Assembly: GCA_030248135.1 (NCBI GenBank)
Contig: JASANC010000992.1
Coordinates: 1 to 64,000 of the forward strand
DNA: 64,000 bases
DNA from: Theristus sp. LFF4_11
Taxonomy: Eukaryota > Nematoda > Chromadorea > Monhysterida > Xyalidae
Direction: 5' to 3'
The position numbers and the translations under genes are program-made. Shown in pieces: positions 9,485-21,720 of this stretch (position 1 is the first letter of the stretch; the number at the start of each line of letters is the position of its first letter). Below the pieces are notes generated by a model, which was not told the origin of the DNA, ran no database searches, and saw only the letters and a list, made by a program, of their open reading frames with translations.

Positions 9485-12364
9485 TATCACACATGAATTC
9501 AGTTGTGTATGTTTTTGTTTGAGACCTGATGTTCAAAAAAATGACATTTATTAAAATGGTGTGTGTGTACAGATACTATGCTATTAATAAATGGCTTCCA
9601 AGTGCTGACGGGTTTACCAACACTCGAACCAATACCGTAATACGACAAACACATATTTCGGAAGACAGCGAATGTTTTTTTAACTTCATTACTCATGCAG
9701 GATTTCAACGGCATGCCCCAACAAAATGTACCTAATTCTGCTGTGTTTGCCTGCCATTATTGCCACGTTTCGCTTGCAAGCTGTCTGAGAAAACGTGTCA
9801 ACACAAAAATCGATACAAACTTTATTGAAAAGATTTGAAAAAAGGAATTTCTGCCTTATAAAAGTTGATGTTGCTGACAAAGGTAATGAATGACTAAAAA
9901 GCCGCCTCAAATTTTGCGGCATAAATGGACAGGACGACTGTATTTTTTTTGCTTTTCAAGAACGATTTTCAGACACCAGAAGCCGTCTTTCAGGTCCGCC
10001 ACGAAAAGTCGCCTGCTTGGCTTTGGAGCGGAGTTAATTGAATTTCCGGGCTTTTTTGGATTGCGTGTGTGTACATTTGTACATTTGTATGGTGTGCATG
10101 CACCTTTTACTTTTGAAGGTCTCTTCGACTGAGCTACTATGTGTGGACTGATTGGTTCCCTGTGGGGCTTCCATTTTACCAACATTGAAACGTTGCTTGT
10201 GCATTTTTTCTTCAAACAGACTTTCAATCAGCGACAAAAGCGGTGAATTTTTTTACTTTTTTTACTTTTTGACAGTATTTTGGCTTCGTGGTTTTACAGT
10301 TGTCGTCTATTGATTTTATATGAGTCACGTTTTCACAGCATCTTACCGTAATTCATTGGTATAGTAACCGACAAAACGTGGAGTAAACGAAAGCTGGTTT
10401 GAACTGGAGCAGTATTATTCTGGAACTGGCCGGAGCAGAGGCTTTGTGTTTTCTGATTATTGGCGAAATGTGCAACACATAAAAACAGCAACAAAGTGTG
10501 CAACATTCATTGTTTATTCATGATCAGCGGCGGAAAGATCATGAACCGTGAAAACGCGACACCATTCAAAGTGTTTTCCTGGCAGTGCATGGATTATTGA
10601 AGCGCTCGTTGGTTGTCCAGACATCCGCACGCATTTTGCTCATATGTTGAATTGCGAAAAACATGCGGAATTCATGATGCACTATGAGGTAACAAAGCAA
10701 ACTTTCACACGTTTTCGTTTGACAAATTGCTGTGAAACACGGTGCTCCCGAATTTATCACACGTTTCATGTATCTACTAAAAATCCTCTGCGTGTTATGT
10801 TCCTGGTGGCTTTGAATTTTGGCGCTCATTATTTTTTCTGCAATGCAGCAAATCACCAAAAAACACTATTTTGTTAGTAGTAAACGTTGTTTTTACGTAG
10901 AAAAGCAGAAAAAAGTTTCTGTCATTTCCATGCTGAGTTTGGAAAAAGTTTGGAAATGCAAAACTGTTCGTTTCGCGTGACCGTTGTAATTTTCGTACAA
11001 CAATCATTAAGGATGAGTAAAAAAAAAACTCTTTTTTCAAGGATATATACATGTTCGGTCTATTGTATACAAATTTTCTACAGTCATGATAATAGAAAAT
11101 CAGCCATAATTGTCCAATAAAACGTCCATGGAAAAAATCGGAATGAAAAGATGAAGAAACTGCTGCTGCCTGCATGTACTTTCCATGCAAGTCGAAGCTC
11201 CCCAGGGTAGTTCATTGCAAACGATGGAGCTCTGAAGTTGGAATCGACTTTTCTGTTACATATCCGCCAATCCAATACACGATTTTTTCGCATTTTCTTA
11301 GCCATGATACATATTACGATATTTCACTTTTACAATTCCTTTTCGATGGTCCTCATGAAGCTCAGTTGCGCACAGTTTTTATGAACATGTATAGTTCCTT
11401 GGGCGTAACTTCGGCTATATCATGGCGTTGTGTCGTATCAAAAAAATGAATGTTTTTCTGTTTTTGATTGACAAAACAACCGTCATGCTAAGTAGATGTC
11501 CAAACAGGTGTCCTGTGTCCTATCCGTCCAGGTGCCCGAAATGAAAAAATGGTCCAAACTGCCGAGTGTGGGTGGTGTTGCCACTTTGCCAATGGGACAG
11601 TACATGGGATAGGACATCACAGAACAGGATAGGAGACCAACGTACGCGGGACATGATGGCGGACAGGAGATCGAACCCTTTTTCGGACACCTTTCTAGCG
11701 TGATATAGCATCACTTTCGCTTGATTCGATGATGCTTGATACGGCCACGCGACAATGAGCGGCAGCGAAAAAAAGTTGACAGGTCTTTAGTTTTCAGCAC
11801 ATACCATTTTGACTCCCATGCGATTGTTTTTTTCTTTTTTTTTGTCTTTGCCGAAAAACTACAGATTCATAAATCGTGCTGCCAATAATTTGAATTTCAA
11901 CCACTCTTGAATTGAAAGTACAATCTATGTGTATATACGGAGTTTTTGGCTTCTTCTGGTTTTTTTGTGTGATGATAATACATGCAAATACAGTTTTGCG
12001 TTTTTGTCTGTCGTATGTTCTGAAATTTTTATGACTGTGTGTGTCATCTCATATACAATAAGAGCAAATGGGAAGCTATTTAGATTCTGCGGTTTTCAAA
12101 AACATTTACGGGTGTATTTAACGGCATCTGCTGCCGGGTCTGCCAGAAAAATAAATAAAAAATGATGCTTTCGCTGTGATTTTGCGTCATTCCTGTTGAA
12201 CTTAGGGTCCACCGGTTGTTATGCTCGACAAACCGTTGAGTGGGTTGTGTTGGTTATAAACCTTTATATTCAGCTCTTCCTTTATTCTTCAGCTTTTCAA
12301 AACATGCATCACCGAAATTCTACAACTTGGCGCTGACTTGATTCAGCGGTTCACTCGAAGCAAA

Positions 12365-15300
12365 ATGCAAACTCCGCTGCTCCAGCTCACGTTCTTGCTG
12401 CACATTTCACGAACGATTCTACTGGTGAAATCGGACGATTTGGGTAACCTAGCGGAACCGCAGCCGTTGCACTGTCAGGCGACCAACTTTCTCACCTCGA
12501 ATGCCGCGAGACGATACATTCCGAAGAACGGGCAGAATCGGTCGTCTGCTAGACGGAACAGCACGACGTCGACGCGACTGCATTTCGGTGTTTCGTTGCA
12601 GGTAAAGGTTTCCAAATAAGATGAACTGTGTTTTGAGAAGACTTACATTTTTGTAAAAGGGGTAGCTAGTTGGTTTCAGCACGCCCGCAGCTACAGTACA
12701 TTCGCATACATACATGCGGAATTAAAGGCTGAGCATCAGTTTCAAATGCAGCCGATTGAACAAAAAAAATGAATTTCGGACATGCTCAAGTTTGGAAATT
12801 CGCCAAAAACTGACGGACAAATTTGAATTTGAGAAGAAACTCGTAATGATCGCTGGTGTCTTTAAAATGAATGCACTACAATGTAAGTATAACATCTAGG
12901 CGGTAGAATCTCGGACTTCAGAGCATACAAAAAATGTTGGTGAGTGGGCCATACAGCACCCAAAATAAAATCGAGAACGAAAAAACAACAAAGCAAGTGC
13001 ACCGTATGCAGGGAGCCGCGTGCACGCATCTCACTGTGAACAACGGCAATAACAACAATCGTGCGGCGAACACGACGAACATTCTGATCGCACTACAGTA
13101 CAACTCGCTCGAGCAACACTATCCGATCCAGTGGCAGTACGACTTTGGCATTCCGATGCTCAAGTCGAACTGTATCTGCCGTTGCGGTCGCCATCGACAC
13201 TTCTGTCCGACACACGGCAACTGCGTACAGAACGAGCTGGGCGTGCACTGTACGATCGCGCACGAGAAGAATTTCATGACCAGCGATTGTAGCAGGTGGG
13301 CAAGGGAGAAACAGAAACACGACATGTGCCGTGTCTGTGTGTTTTGTGGCGCAAAGTACTATTATGTTTTGCTTCGGTTCCGAAACTCAATAGTCTTCCT
13401 TGACAGCCAGGTCGCTATTTTTCAATTGTCCTAATAAAACCATATGTTGTTGGTCACCCTCGTGGCCTTGGTGGTAGCGCGCGTTAGACTCTCTTGTGTC
13501 TGTGCATTCGGCGGATCGAGCCCCGCCGACGGTTGTCTAGGCACTTCATGACAGGAAAACCCCATGGGCACCCTGCTCGACGGCGTTCTGCACGCTTCTC
13601 TGGCTAAAAACATCGCCCAAAATCCCTTCAAAAAAACCATGTCGCTTACATCTCCGGCAATTCTGCAGTCTCATGGGCACACAGTGGTGCTGCGAGCTCG
13701 ACGTGCACCCGCGCAACGGCACCCGCTACACGGCCTTCTCCGTTGGTCGCCCGTCGCACTCGGCCGTGCTGACATTCAGCTACCATCAAGCGGGCCACCG
13801 GTCGCATTCAAACTCGCGCCACAATGACGACGACAGCCAATCAGCGTCGTCGTTACGCTTCGTCCAGCGTCAGTATCGCGTGCCGCTGGCACAGCAGCAG
13901 CGCATAGCGCTCGTCGGCAGCGGCATGCACGCGCGCGTTCTGTCGACGGTGAACGAGCATCGCATAGCGCAACACGAGATCTACATGATCGGACGACAGG
14001 GCGACGGACGGACGGACGCGGACGCCACTGGGGAGAAAGGTGCGCTGTGCGTGTGCGTATACTCGAATATGTACAGAGTTTTTGCTGTTTTCCACAAGTG
14101 CAGTTTGATTTACAATGCTATTGCATATGGTGAACATCCATGTTTTTCTGGAGGATCCCGCTCGCAAACGCGTGATGAGTGTATTCGCGTATTCATTGGC
14201 AAAATCAACATCTGGCAGTGGAAAAACAGCAGAAGTTCCACAAATCTGTTAGTTCGCAAGCAATTTACTCCACTGCAATGAATGAGACAGCATCCCGTTT
14301 TTTTTCAAGCAAACGTGCGAGCGAATGTTTTCAAACACGGGGTTATAGGTCATATATCTAATTATAAATTGATTCCGGTTTCATCCAAGTGTATACGTCG
14401 TCATCGATATACCGTAATTCGACGCCCCAAAAAGCCCATCACACTTTCTTCGTTGGTAAAAGATTGCACTAAACCATTTCCTGTCTGAAAATCAAACATC
14501 TGCAGGCGACCGAGTGGAGCTGTGGAGTGGTGTGCCGATCAATCGCCTCTACCAGCACGAACTGAGCAAACTCGGCTGGTTCCGCTATTTCCACCGCGTC
14601 GCGCACAACGCGTCCTTTGTGGAGCAGGCACGGTGGCACGTGCAGAACGCGGCGCCCAAAATGCACGACGTTCACTTTCTCAGTCCGGTCAATTGTAAAC
14701 AGCACGAGTATCATGAGTCATTCGTGATGGGACAGTATGCCGTGCAGGTTTGTGTGATGATGGCTTTGTTTGCGTATTTTGTGACCACGCTTTGGATGTG
14801 TTACAGTAGACAGTAAATGTTCCGTATACACACCCTCTTCTTGACGGTCAGGTTAAACGCGGGAAAAAAGAGGAACATTCAAAATGCGTGGCTTGGCTCT
14901 TCTTTTTTTATTTGGTTTTGGCGTCTGCGCATTGACAAATGGCAGGGTTCTTTGATTGGAAATAGCTGCTACTTGGTGATCATAAGACGAGAAAAAAAGG
15001 GATTCAGCAGAATTTCAAAGCGAAGTTTAATTTGACCACGCATGACGGTCACGCACAATAACTTTTGCATAAAACGATTCTTTCCCCACGTTCAAACAGC
15101 CATCAAAAAATTCTCAGTCTTACTGAATAGGCCAAACTCCTTGTGCATCACTTAGCGAATAATCACTGAGTCACTTAACAAAAGTGAGTTTTCCCCCCGA
15201 GGTCACTGCTGCAAACGTCAAGTGTCATTTGCAAGGATTTTGTGTTCAGAAAAAATCGCATATCTTGCTCCACATCCAAATCCATACTTTTGTATTTCTT

Positions 15301-16457
15301 TCATTTCCGACCAACGGCGGCAACGGTCGCGTGGTTGAGCACGTGAATCGTGGGCAACTGTTGACGGACATTGAGCGTTGGATCGGCAAAGTGCGCGTGT
15401 CGCTTGCAGAGAAACAGTTGACGGTCAATCAGATCGCCGATCACACGCTACTCGTTGAGCTCGTGCTCGATGACGTCGATGCGGTCGCCGTGCAACTGGT
15501 GCACGATGCAAACGTGAGTGGAGAGAGAGGAGGGGGCAGGGCAGTTGGTTTGGGGAGTTTTCTTTAGTTTGGTTGCCAATGGCTTTGGGGAGTTTTGTTT
15601 GGTTAAAATTTGTATATTGGAGTGATCGGTTAAATCTCTGGTAGTTCAGCAGTCAGCACCCTCACCACGACTCCCGTGCTCCAGCGAGTATGATTCTGAT
15701 AAGCTAGAGATATGATCAATTGAAAAGAAATATTCAAGAAAACTCCACCCGCTCGGCCAATATACAGGTGGGCGACTTCAACGCTACCATTCAACGCGAC
15801 TCGAACGGCAACCGCTATCTGAACATGTCGTTCGCGAACTGCGCCGGCACGCTGCTCGGTCGCATCTACACGGCGACGGCGCACGACGCCGCACAGCGCG
15901 CGTTCAACGCCGACACGGACGACGTCGACCTGACGTTCAGCATCTCACTGGCGTCGGGCGGCGGCGGCGCCGATTCGCGTGCACAGCAGCGTCACGAACG
16001 ACTGATGCATCTGCCGTTGGCGATCAACGAACGTCGCTGGGTCTGCTTCGAGATGTCCGACGCCGAGCAGCGTCATGAACGCAAGCGAATCTGCAAGCGG
16101 AGCGCGTTCGTGAAGCAAGCGAACCGCGCGTACACGCTGCCGGCCGAGTGGACCCGGAATCAGGGCGTCTGCGGCGTCGACTGTCCGACGGAGGTGGACT
16201 TCTGGGACGACTGGTGGGCGTCGTTCGATCCGAGCCGCTGGTTCACTGACGAGATGACGTTCGCGGAGAAGCTGACGGCCGCGCTGAAGTTGGCCGTCGT
16301 GTTCGGCGTGATCATTCTGGTGCTGTGGACGATGCACGTGTGCGTCTGTCCGGTGATGAAGTGCATGACGAGGATGGTGCCGTCGACGTCGACGAACAGT
16401 CGGTTGCTCGAGAACAGCGCTTCCAGACATGTGCTCGAGATTAAAATTGACAAGTAA
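12365..16457 (+). CDS. Type I membrane glycoprotein, likely EFF-1/AFF-1 family cell-cell fusogen
   Basis: Proposed exons are 12365-12601, 12922-13295, 13669-14039, 14506-14747, 15250-15513 and 15768-16457, with phases 0,2,1,0,0, giving ~725 residues. The first Met starts a hydrophobic signal peptide (MQTPLLQLTFLLHISRTILL). The ectodomain has a Cys cluster (CICRCGRHRHFCPTHGNC), a paired-Cys segment (QWCCELDVHPRNGTRY) and several N-x-S/T sites. Near the membrane a Cys pair (CGVDCPTEVDFW) precedes one transmembrane helix (KLAVVFGVIILVLWTMHVCV) and a ~40-residue tail. EFF-1/AFF-1 proteins are nematode class II-type fusogens that merge epithelial and other cells by acting on both membranes; size, topology and Cys pattern fit. 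The family call comes from overall pattern, not an alignment. The start of exon 5 lacks a nearby AG and is the weakest border. A HAP2-type fusexin is the alternative. Confidence 0.58.
13453..13626 (+). mobile_element. tRNA-derived SINE, copy 3
   Basis: Plus-strand copy starting at 'CACCCTCGTGGCCTTGGTGG' and ending '...TCTCTGGCTAAAAACATCGCC', with B-box-like GGATCGAGCCCCGCC. It lies in fusogen intron 2 and ends only ~43 bp before the acceptor of exon 3. Confidence 0.82.
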
Positions 16458-16670
16458 CCATTCTGTTTTTTGTTGTTGTGTTTTGCTGTTTCTTTTTGTT
16501 TTTTTGTTTCATTTTGTTGTTTCTTAGTCTCCCAGTCTCATTGTTATACATACCGGTATCATTTTTCTGTTGATCTTTGACAGTTTTATTGGTTTTTGTG
16601 GCGTTTTGATCTTTGATGACTTTTCTCGCTCGAGCTGTGTTATCAGTTTTTTGTTTCTGTTTTTATTCTG

Positions 16671-16676
16671 AATAAA
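16671..16676 (+). promoter_or_regulatory. Polyadenylation signal AATAAA
   Basis: AATAAA about 215 bp after the fusogen-like stop codon, at the end of a T-rich, plausible 3' UTR. Confidence 0.6.
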
Positions 16677-16914
16677 TACGACCAAAACGGTGAGTACTAT
16701 AGCATGGCAAATAAAAAACCAGTCATTTGTTTTCTCAATGAAGGCGAAATTAGTCGCAAACCAGGAGTTGTCTGTTTAAAAATGCCAATATGTTCGTAAA
16801 ACTACCAAGCTAAACCGGAGCTGGAGCTGATCCCTGATCCCAATGTTTCACTCCTTCAATACATTCAATCAACTGACAATCAATCTACACACTTTCACTT
16901 TGTTAAAAAGGCTT

Positions 16915-16992
16915 CGGTTAGGATTAGGATTAAGAACCTACAACGACTTCATTAGGATTAGGATTAGGCTTAGGATTAGGAACCTACAACGA
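16915..16992 (+). repeat. (TTAGGA)n-type interstitial repeat
   Basis: Runs of TTAGGATTAGGATTA with one TTAGGC variant, following 'AAAAAGGCTTCGG'. The same 'TCAAAAAGGCTTGGCTTAGGA' context occurs at 31975 (+) and 21021-21060 (minus), so this is a dispersed repeat family and not a chromosome end. Confidence 0.75.
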
Positions 16993-17970
16993 CTTCATTG
17001 AAACCGAACTAAAACAACAAAACAGACTGTACACTTGGTTTTGGTTTTGTAATATAGTCATGAAATTGAAGAAACACACGATTAATAAAAATCATGAATG
17101 CATCAATGAAAGCAAATGTATGAACGGATGAGCAGTTGGCCACCCAGGTTTTTACCACAAAAAACTCAAACACAATACAACCGTCGACAGTCAGACAGAA
17201 ACAATGAACAAACAGAAAGCAGTCACCCTGGATAATTTGTAGTATTAGCTGATTGGTTGCCTGAACATCAGGTTCAAAAAAGAAATTGGAATGGACATTT
17301 TCTTTTTTCTAGCTTTGTGATTTCTGGTGAAGTTGAAAAAAGTTGCAGTTGAAGTTGTATTTCTGTGCGTTTGTCTTGTGTGGGTAGACAGACTCACAGA
17401 CAGTGAGATTTTGATGGAAAAATCTTGTTTGTGATTTATGAGATAAAGACATCAAAAGCAGCAGCTTTTATGGCAAGAAACTTCATTTCGTTACAACAAG
17501 AACGTCGCGGCGACGACAACAGCTGGAAAACTGAATTCGCTGTCAAATATTAGCTGCTTTAATTTTTTTGATTTTGAGCTTTGGAGGATTTGTTTGACGT
17601 ACATGGTACATTTAGCAAAAAGAAGACGTGTTTTGCTGTCAATTCCTTTTTCCAGGTACAACGATGGCGAGTGGCGACGACGACGACGTTCGTTGTTCTT
17701 TCTTTGGCAAATTGACATTTAGTTTTGAAAACTGGTTGTTTTGAATCATAATTTCTGTTTTAACTTTAAAAACGTTTAAATTCAGAGCGACAATTTCTGC
17801 AGCGAATTTTTTTCTGAAAGGAAACGTCGTCGTCGTCAGTTATCGTTCCTTTTTTCGAACAAAAAAAAACAGTTTCTTTGCTGTGAAATTTGCTGCTTTT
17901 AATTTGTCTGCAACTCACAAATCATGAACCAGATTTTTCCATTGAAAATCTCACTGTTTGCCAACGCAGG
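16993..17970. other. Non-coding stretch
   Basis: AT-rich sequence with no recognisable exon or complete repeat; scattered segments resemble the 'CCGAATAAAT' MITE family. Confidence 0.5.
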
Positions 17971-17971
17971 T

Positions 17972-18216
17972 CGCGTCTGTAGCGCAGGTGAAGGGCTTTC
18001 GCCTACCGTTCTGTGGGTGTAAAGTTCGAACCTCGCTGCGGACAAGACACATAATGGAGAAACTAAAGTGACCAACAAGATCTAATGGTCTACTCCCTCC
18101 AGAGCCGAGGGTAAATTGGGCTCGGGGCAGTATTGCCCGTTACATGCAGTCATGTGAACGGTATCCATCATTCCAGTAGGTTTTCCTAGAAATAAAGGAC
18201 GTTTTTAAAAAAAATT
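17972..18216 (+). mobile_element. Second tRNA-derived SINE family
   Basis: Begins with a tRNA-like head: A-box-like TAGCGCAGGTGAAGGG and B-box-like AGTTCGAACCT ~45 bp apart. An unrelated body follows, ending 'AAATAAAGGACGTTTTTAAAAAAAA'. The absence of a matching acceptor stem argues against a functional tRNA. Confidence 0.6.
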
Positions 18217-18733
18217 GTGTCAAGACCCACTGCAGAGCTACCGTAATCCTTGAAATCCGGTTTTTTGCATCCTGTTATAATGCTACATGTTTCTAAATGG
18301 TTTCAACTGTTATTCACAAAAAACAAAGTGGTTTTCTGCAACTTCGTGTCAAGACCCAAAACTACTGCTACCGTAACCCGTGGGCCCTACTTTCAGACGT
18401 AAGACTGTTTCATGCAATTATGTGAACGTTTTCCACCATAAATATCCATCAAGCACATGAATACAACATTCAGTGCACTGTGCACGCTCACCACAGACGC
18501 ACTCAATCGAAAATTTCAAATTCAAATAATTTCTTCAAATTTTTGAATTTCAAAAAACCCATACACAGGATTACTCAGCAGAACGAGGGCTTTCATTTGA
18601 GCCATCAATCAGCGCGCTGCAATGAAATTTGAGCGGACCCATATTTTGAAGGAGTACCGATTAAGTAAGAACCACAACACGGACGGACGATTTGTATACA
18701 TTCTTTTTTTTTATTATATATTTGAAGCACGCC

Positions 18734-20022
18734 TAGGGTTGTTAAAAAAAACAAAAATCGTCATTTTTGTTTTTTTTTTAAATTTTTTTTTTAAATTTCA
18801 AAAATCAAAGTTGTGCTAAATCAATCAGGGAGTCCGAAGAACCACATATGATATGCAAGCGCCTCCCGAATGACTCCCATATGACGGAACTTTGCAGATT
18901 TTGTTTTGGTGACCTCAATTACCCCTTTTCCAAACCGTCACCATGCCTCTTCTTGTGTTTTGACCTCCAAAACGTCACTAATTGTCCCCAGCTAAACTAA
19001 TGCTAAAGTGAAGACAAACATACCGCCTTGAAATTCGATCAATTCTTCTGATGGTGTTGCGACGACACGACACGAAGCAGCAAGCAACCAGACAACGTAG
19101 CGCTTGCAAACGGAGCAGCGAGCACAATCGGACGCTCTGCGAGGCGAATCGTCACCTTATCTGCATCGGAAATGGTAGGCCAAGCTTTGGGACGCTCAAA
19201 AACTTCATCGCAGATGTTGTCGTAGCCTAAAATCAGTCGGTAAAACGGCCCAAAATCGACTGCTAAAGGTTTTACGAGGTATAATCAAAGAAAATTTTTG
19301 TTGAACTTTCGAAAAATTTTGCCAAAATTGAGGTTTTCAGAGCATATTAGAAGAAAATTTTTCGAATTTTTTTTTTTTTTTAATCGGCATTTTTGTTTTT
19401 TTTTATCATTTTTTTAAAAAAAAATTTCATTTTTGTTTAACAACCAGTACCGTGGGCCCAAAAAAATTTTCGAGGGGGGGGGTATGGTACCGTGGGGGGG
19501 GTGCCGACCAAAAAGTGAGGGGGGGGGGTCCAACCTATGGTAACGTGGGACCCCCCCCCGGGGGGTCCCATGGGGGGGGGGTGCATTTTTTCAAAATTTT
19601 CTGTGGGGGGGGTCCACCCCCCCCACCCCCCCCATGAAATTTTTTCGCTCAAATTTGAAAGGAAAAACGCTAAATTTTGCTGCAAAATCTTTGAAATTAC
19701 AATGAAGATGGTCAAGTTATCATATATTCAGCTTATATTATGGACTTTATAGACAAAAAATCATGATTTTCGAAAAAAAAATTTGGGTGTGCAGAAAATT
19801 TTGGGGGGGGGGGGTGTCCGCCAGACAAAATTTCATGGGGGGGGTGGGGGGGGGTGTCGGCCAAATTTTCGAGGGGGGGGGGTACGATGGGGGGGGTGCC
19901 CTGGTTTAGGGGGGGGGGTGGCACGGTGCCCCCCCCACCCCCCACCCGACGGTCTCGGGTGCTCTGGGGGGGGGGTGTACCCCCCCCCCCCCCCCCCGCC
20001 CACGGTACTGTTAACAACCCTA
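18734..20022. mobile_element. Non-autonomous hAT element (outer), interrupted
   Basis: Termini TAGGGTTGTTAA and TTAACAACCCTA form inverted repeats and are flanked by the exact 8 bp duplication AGCACGCC (18726-18733 and 20023-20030), diagnostic of hAT transposition. Without the nested insertion it would be ~715 bp. Internal stretches ('GAAAATTTTTGTTGAACTTT', 'TCAGGGAGTCCGAA') match the element at 59711-60444, so the two are one family. No transposase. Confidence 0.88.
19445..20010 (+). mobile_element. Nested G/C-tract hAT MITE, copy 1
   Basis: A 566 bp element with TIRs CAGTACCGTGGGC / GCCCACGGTACTG and the 8 bp duplication TTAACAAC (19437-19444, 20011-20018). It sits inside the right terminus of the outer hAT element. 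The interior is long runs of G or C with AT-rich islands such as 'CAAATTTGAAAGGAAAAACG'. All frames in it are low-complexity artefacts. Confidence 0.9.
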
Positions 20023-20030
20023 AGCACGCC

Positions 20031-20955
20031 CCCCACCGATTTCGGAAACCCGAAGGTACCAAACTACGGTGGGATTGGGGAACGGACGGCTCACCATCCC
20101 GTGGAACCAATACCCTCGCCACGTGAGGGGGACAGCCTCTAAGCCCCGCTCTGTCCTGGGAGCACCAGTGGTCTTAGCCCGATTTCGGTTTCGGTGGCCT
20201 GCGGTCGCTATATCCCCGCAGGGCAGCGAAATCGAAAGCTTTAGTTGAAAACCAGAGTAGTTATTAGAGTAGAGAGCTACACTGGCGGCAGTTTGTCATC
20301 CTCCGTGGGGGATCGAACCCGTCACCTTCTGGGTTGAAGGCGAACGTGCTAACCCCACCGAGCCAGTACCGTGGGCGGGGGGGGGGTGGGGGGTACACCC
20401 CCCCCCAGAGCACCCGAGACCGTCGGGTGGGGGGGGGGGGGGGGGGCACCGGGCCACCCCCCCCCCCCTAAAACAGGGCACCCCCCCCATCGTACCCCCC
20501 CCCCTCGAAAATTTGGCCGACACCCCCCCCCCCCCCCCATGAAAATTTTTCTGGCGGTCACCCCCCCCCCAAAATTTGTGCACACCCAAATTTTTTTTTC
20601 GAAAATCATGATTTTTTGTCTATAAAGTCCATAATATACTCTGAATATATGATAACTTCAACATCTTCATTGTAATTTCAAAGATTTTGCAGCAAAATTT
20701 AGCGTTTTTCCTTTCAAATTTGAGCGAAAAATTTTCATGGGGGGGGTGGGGGGGGTGGACCCCCCCCCCACAGAAAATTTTGAAAAAAATGCCCCCCCCC
20801 ATGGGCCCCCCCCGGGGGGGCCCCCGTTACCCTTGGTTGGTCCCCCCCCCCCTCACTTTTTGGTCGGCACCCCCCCCCCCACGGTACCATACCCCCCCCC
20901 TCGAAAATTTTTTGGGCCCACGGTACTGCACCGAGCCACGGAGGCGACAAATTCT
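20031..20955 (-). mobile_element. tRNA-like SINE split by a hAT insertion
   Basis: On the minus strand, CCTCCGTGGCTCGGTG (20936-20953) joins, across the hAT insertion, to a segment containing TTAGCACGTTCGCCTT and a B-box-like GGGTTCGATCCCC at about 20305-20325. The body extends towards 20031. The Pol III A/B boxes are intact once the insertion is discounted; the left border is uncertain. Confidence 0.65.
20364..20928 (-). mobile_element. G/C-tract hAT MITE, copy 2 (inverted relative to copy 1)
   Basis: A 565 bp element, essentially the reverse complement of 19445-20010, with the same TIRs and the 8 bp duplication CACCGAGC (20356-20363, 20929-20936). It was inserted into the tRNA-like part of a SINE. 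Confidence 0.9.
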
Positions 20956-21212
20956 TGAAAGAATTTTTTTGAGTTTTGATCAGATTTTGCATTCAAAGAC
21001 TCATTGTACAATAGGTTCCTAAACCTGATCCTAAGCCAAGCCTTTTTGATAAAAGGTGAACGTGAAACTGATCAATTCAAAAATGACGATTTTTGTTTTT
21101 TTAACAATCCTAGACGGGACAGATGCCACCGTCGGCTCATAATGAGCCGGCCAACTTGTGGTGGCCTGTTGTTCTGCCGGGCACCGCATTTAAAACGAGT
21201 TTCAATGATGAC

Positions 21213-21694
21213 CATAGTTGTTCTAGGGGGGGGGGGGCCGGGGCCCTGGGGGGGCCGGCCCCCCCCTAAAAAAATTTCGAATCTATCTCTATCAGACAGG
21301 TTTTTTCGGCTCAGCTATTATCTATCCAAAAAAAATTTCTCAGCCAGCTATCTATCTGAAAATTTTTGTGTTCGAAGACATAAAATGAGTCAATTTTTGA
21401 CCAAAATTGACCATTTTTGCTCGTAATTCTTGAAAATTTTGCTAATTTTAGGTAAAATACGCGTTTATACGTGATATTTAGTGTATTTTTAGCATTATTT
21501 TGCTGTTTTTATAGCTTTTTAGCGTTTTAGCTATCTATCTATCAAATTTCAAAATTTTGACCGCCCCCCCCCAAAGTCACATGCCCCCCCCCGCGGCCCC
21601 CCCCAAAATTTTCCAGCTATCTATCTATCTGGAAAATTTGCTCCAGCTATCTATATCGGCCCCCCCCCAACCCCTCGGCTCTGGAACAACTATG
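21213..21694 (+). mobile_element. hAT MITE with CATAGTTGTTCTAG termini, copy 1
   Basis: A 482 bp element: TIR CATAGTTGTTCTAG / CTGGAACAACTATG, with 8 bp duplication ATGATGAC at 21205-21212 and 21695-21702. It contains G/C homopolymer blocks and repeated CTATCTAT motifs. It ends 26 bp before the start codon of the next gene. Confidence 0.9.
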
Positions 21695-21720
21695 ATGATG
21701 ACGACGACGAAAATTTACCG

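Larger units (their letters stand above)
7732..12364. other. Intergenic region between channel and fusogen-like genes
   Basis: No convincing exon is seen. It holds a degenerate 'acgcaacgtttcac' repeat (about 8030-8130), a TGACGTCA-MITE (8430-8668) and a G-rich TIR element (9028-9484). The rest is AT-rich sequence in which frames are short and lack conserved motifs. Promoter elements of the downstream gene cannot be defined. Confidence 0.6.

Noticed and set aside
15945..16453. Minus-strand frames of 161 and 97 codons
   Set aside because: Shadows of the last fusogen-like exon.
12365..16457. HAP2/GCS1 gamete fusogen
   Set aside because: The Cys pattern and the short tail without a His- or Cys-rich extension fit EFF/AFF better. 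It is kept only as an alternative because no alignment could be run.
16915..16992. Telomere or chromosome end
   Set aside because: Short, degenerate, flanked by genes and present in three places with shared flanks.
19437..20625. Gly/Pro-rich frames on both strands
   Set aside because: They are translations of G and C homopolymer blocks inside hAT MITEs.
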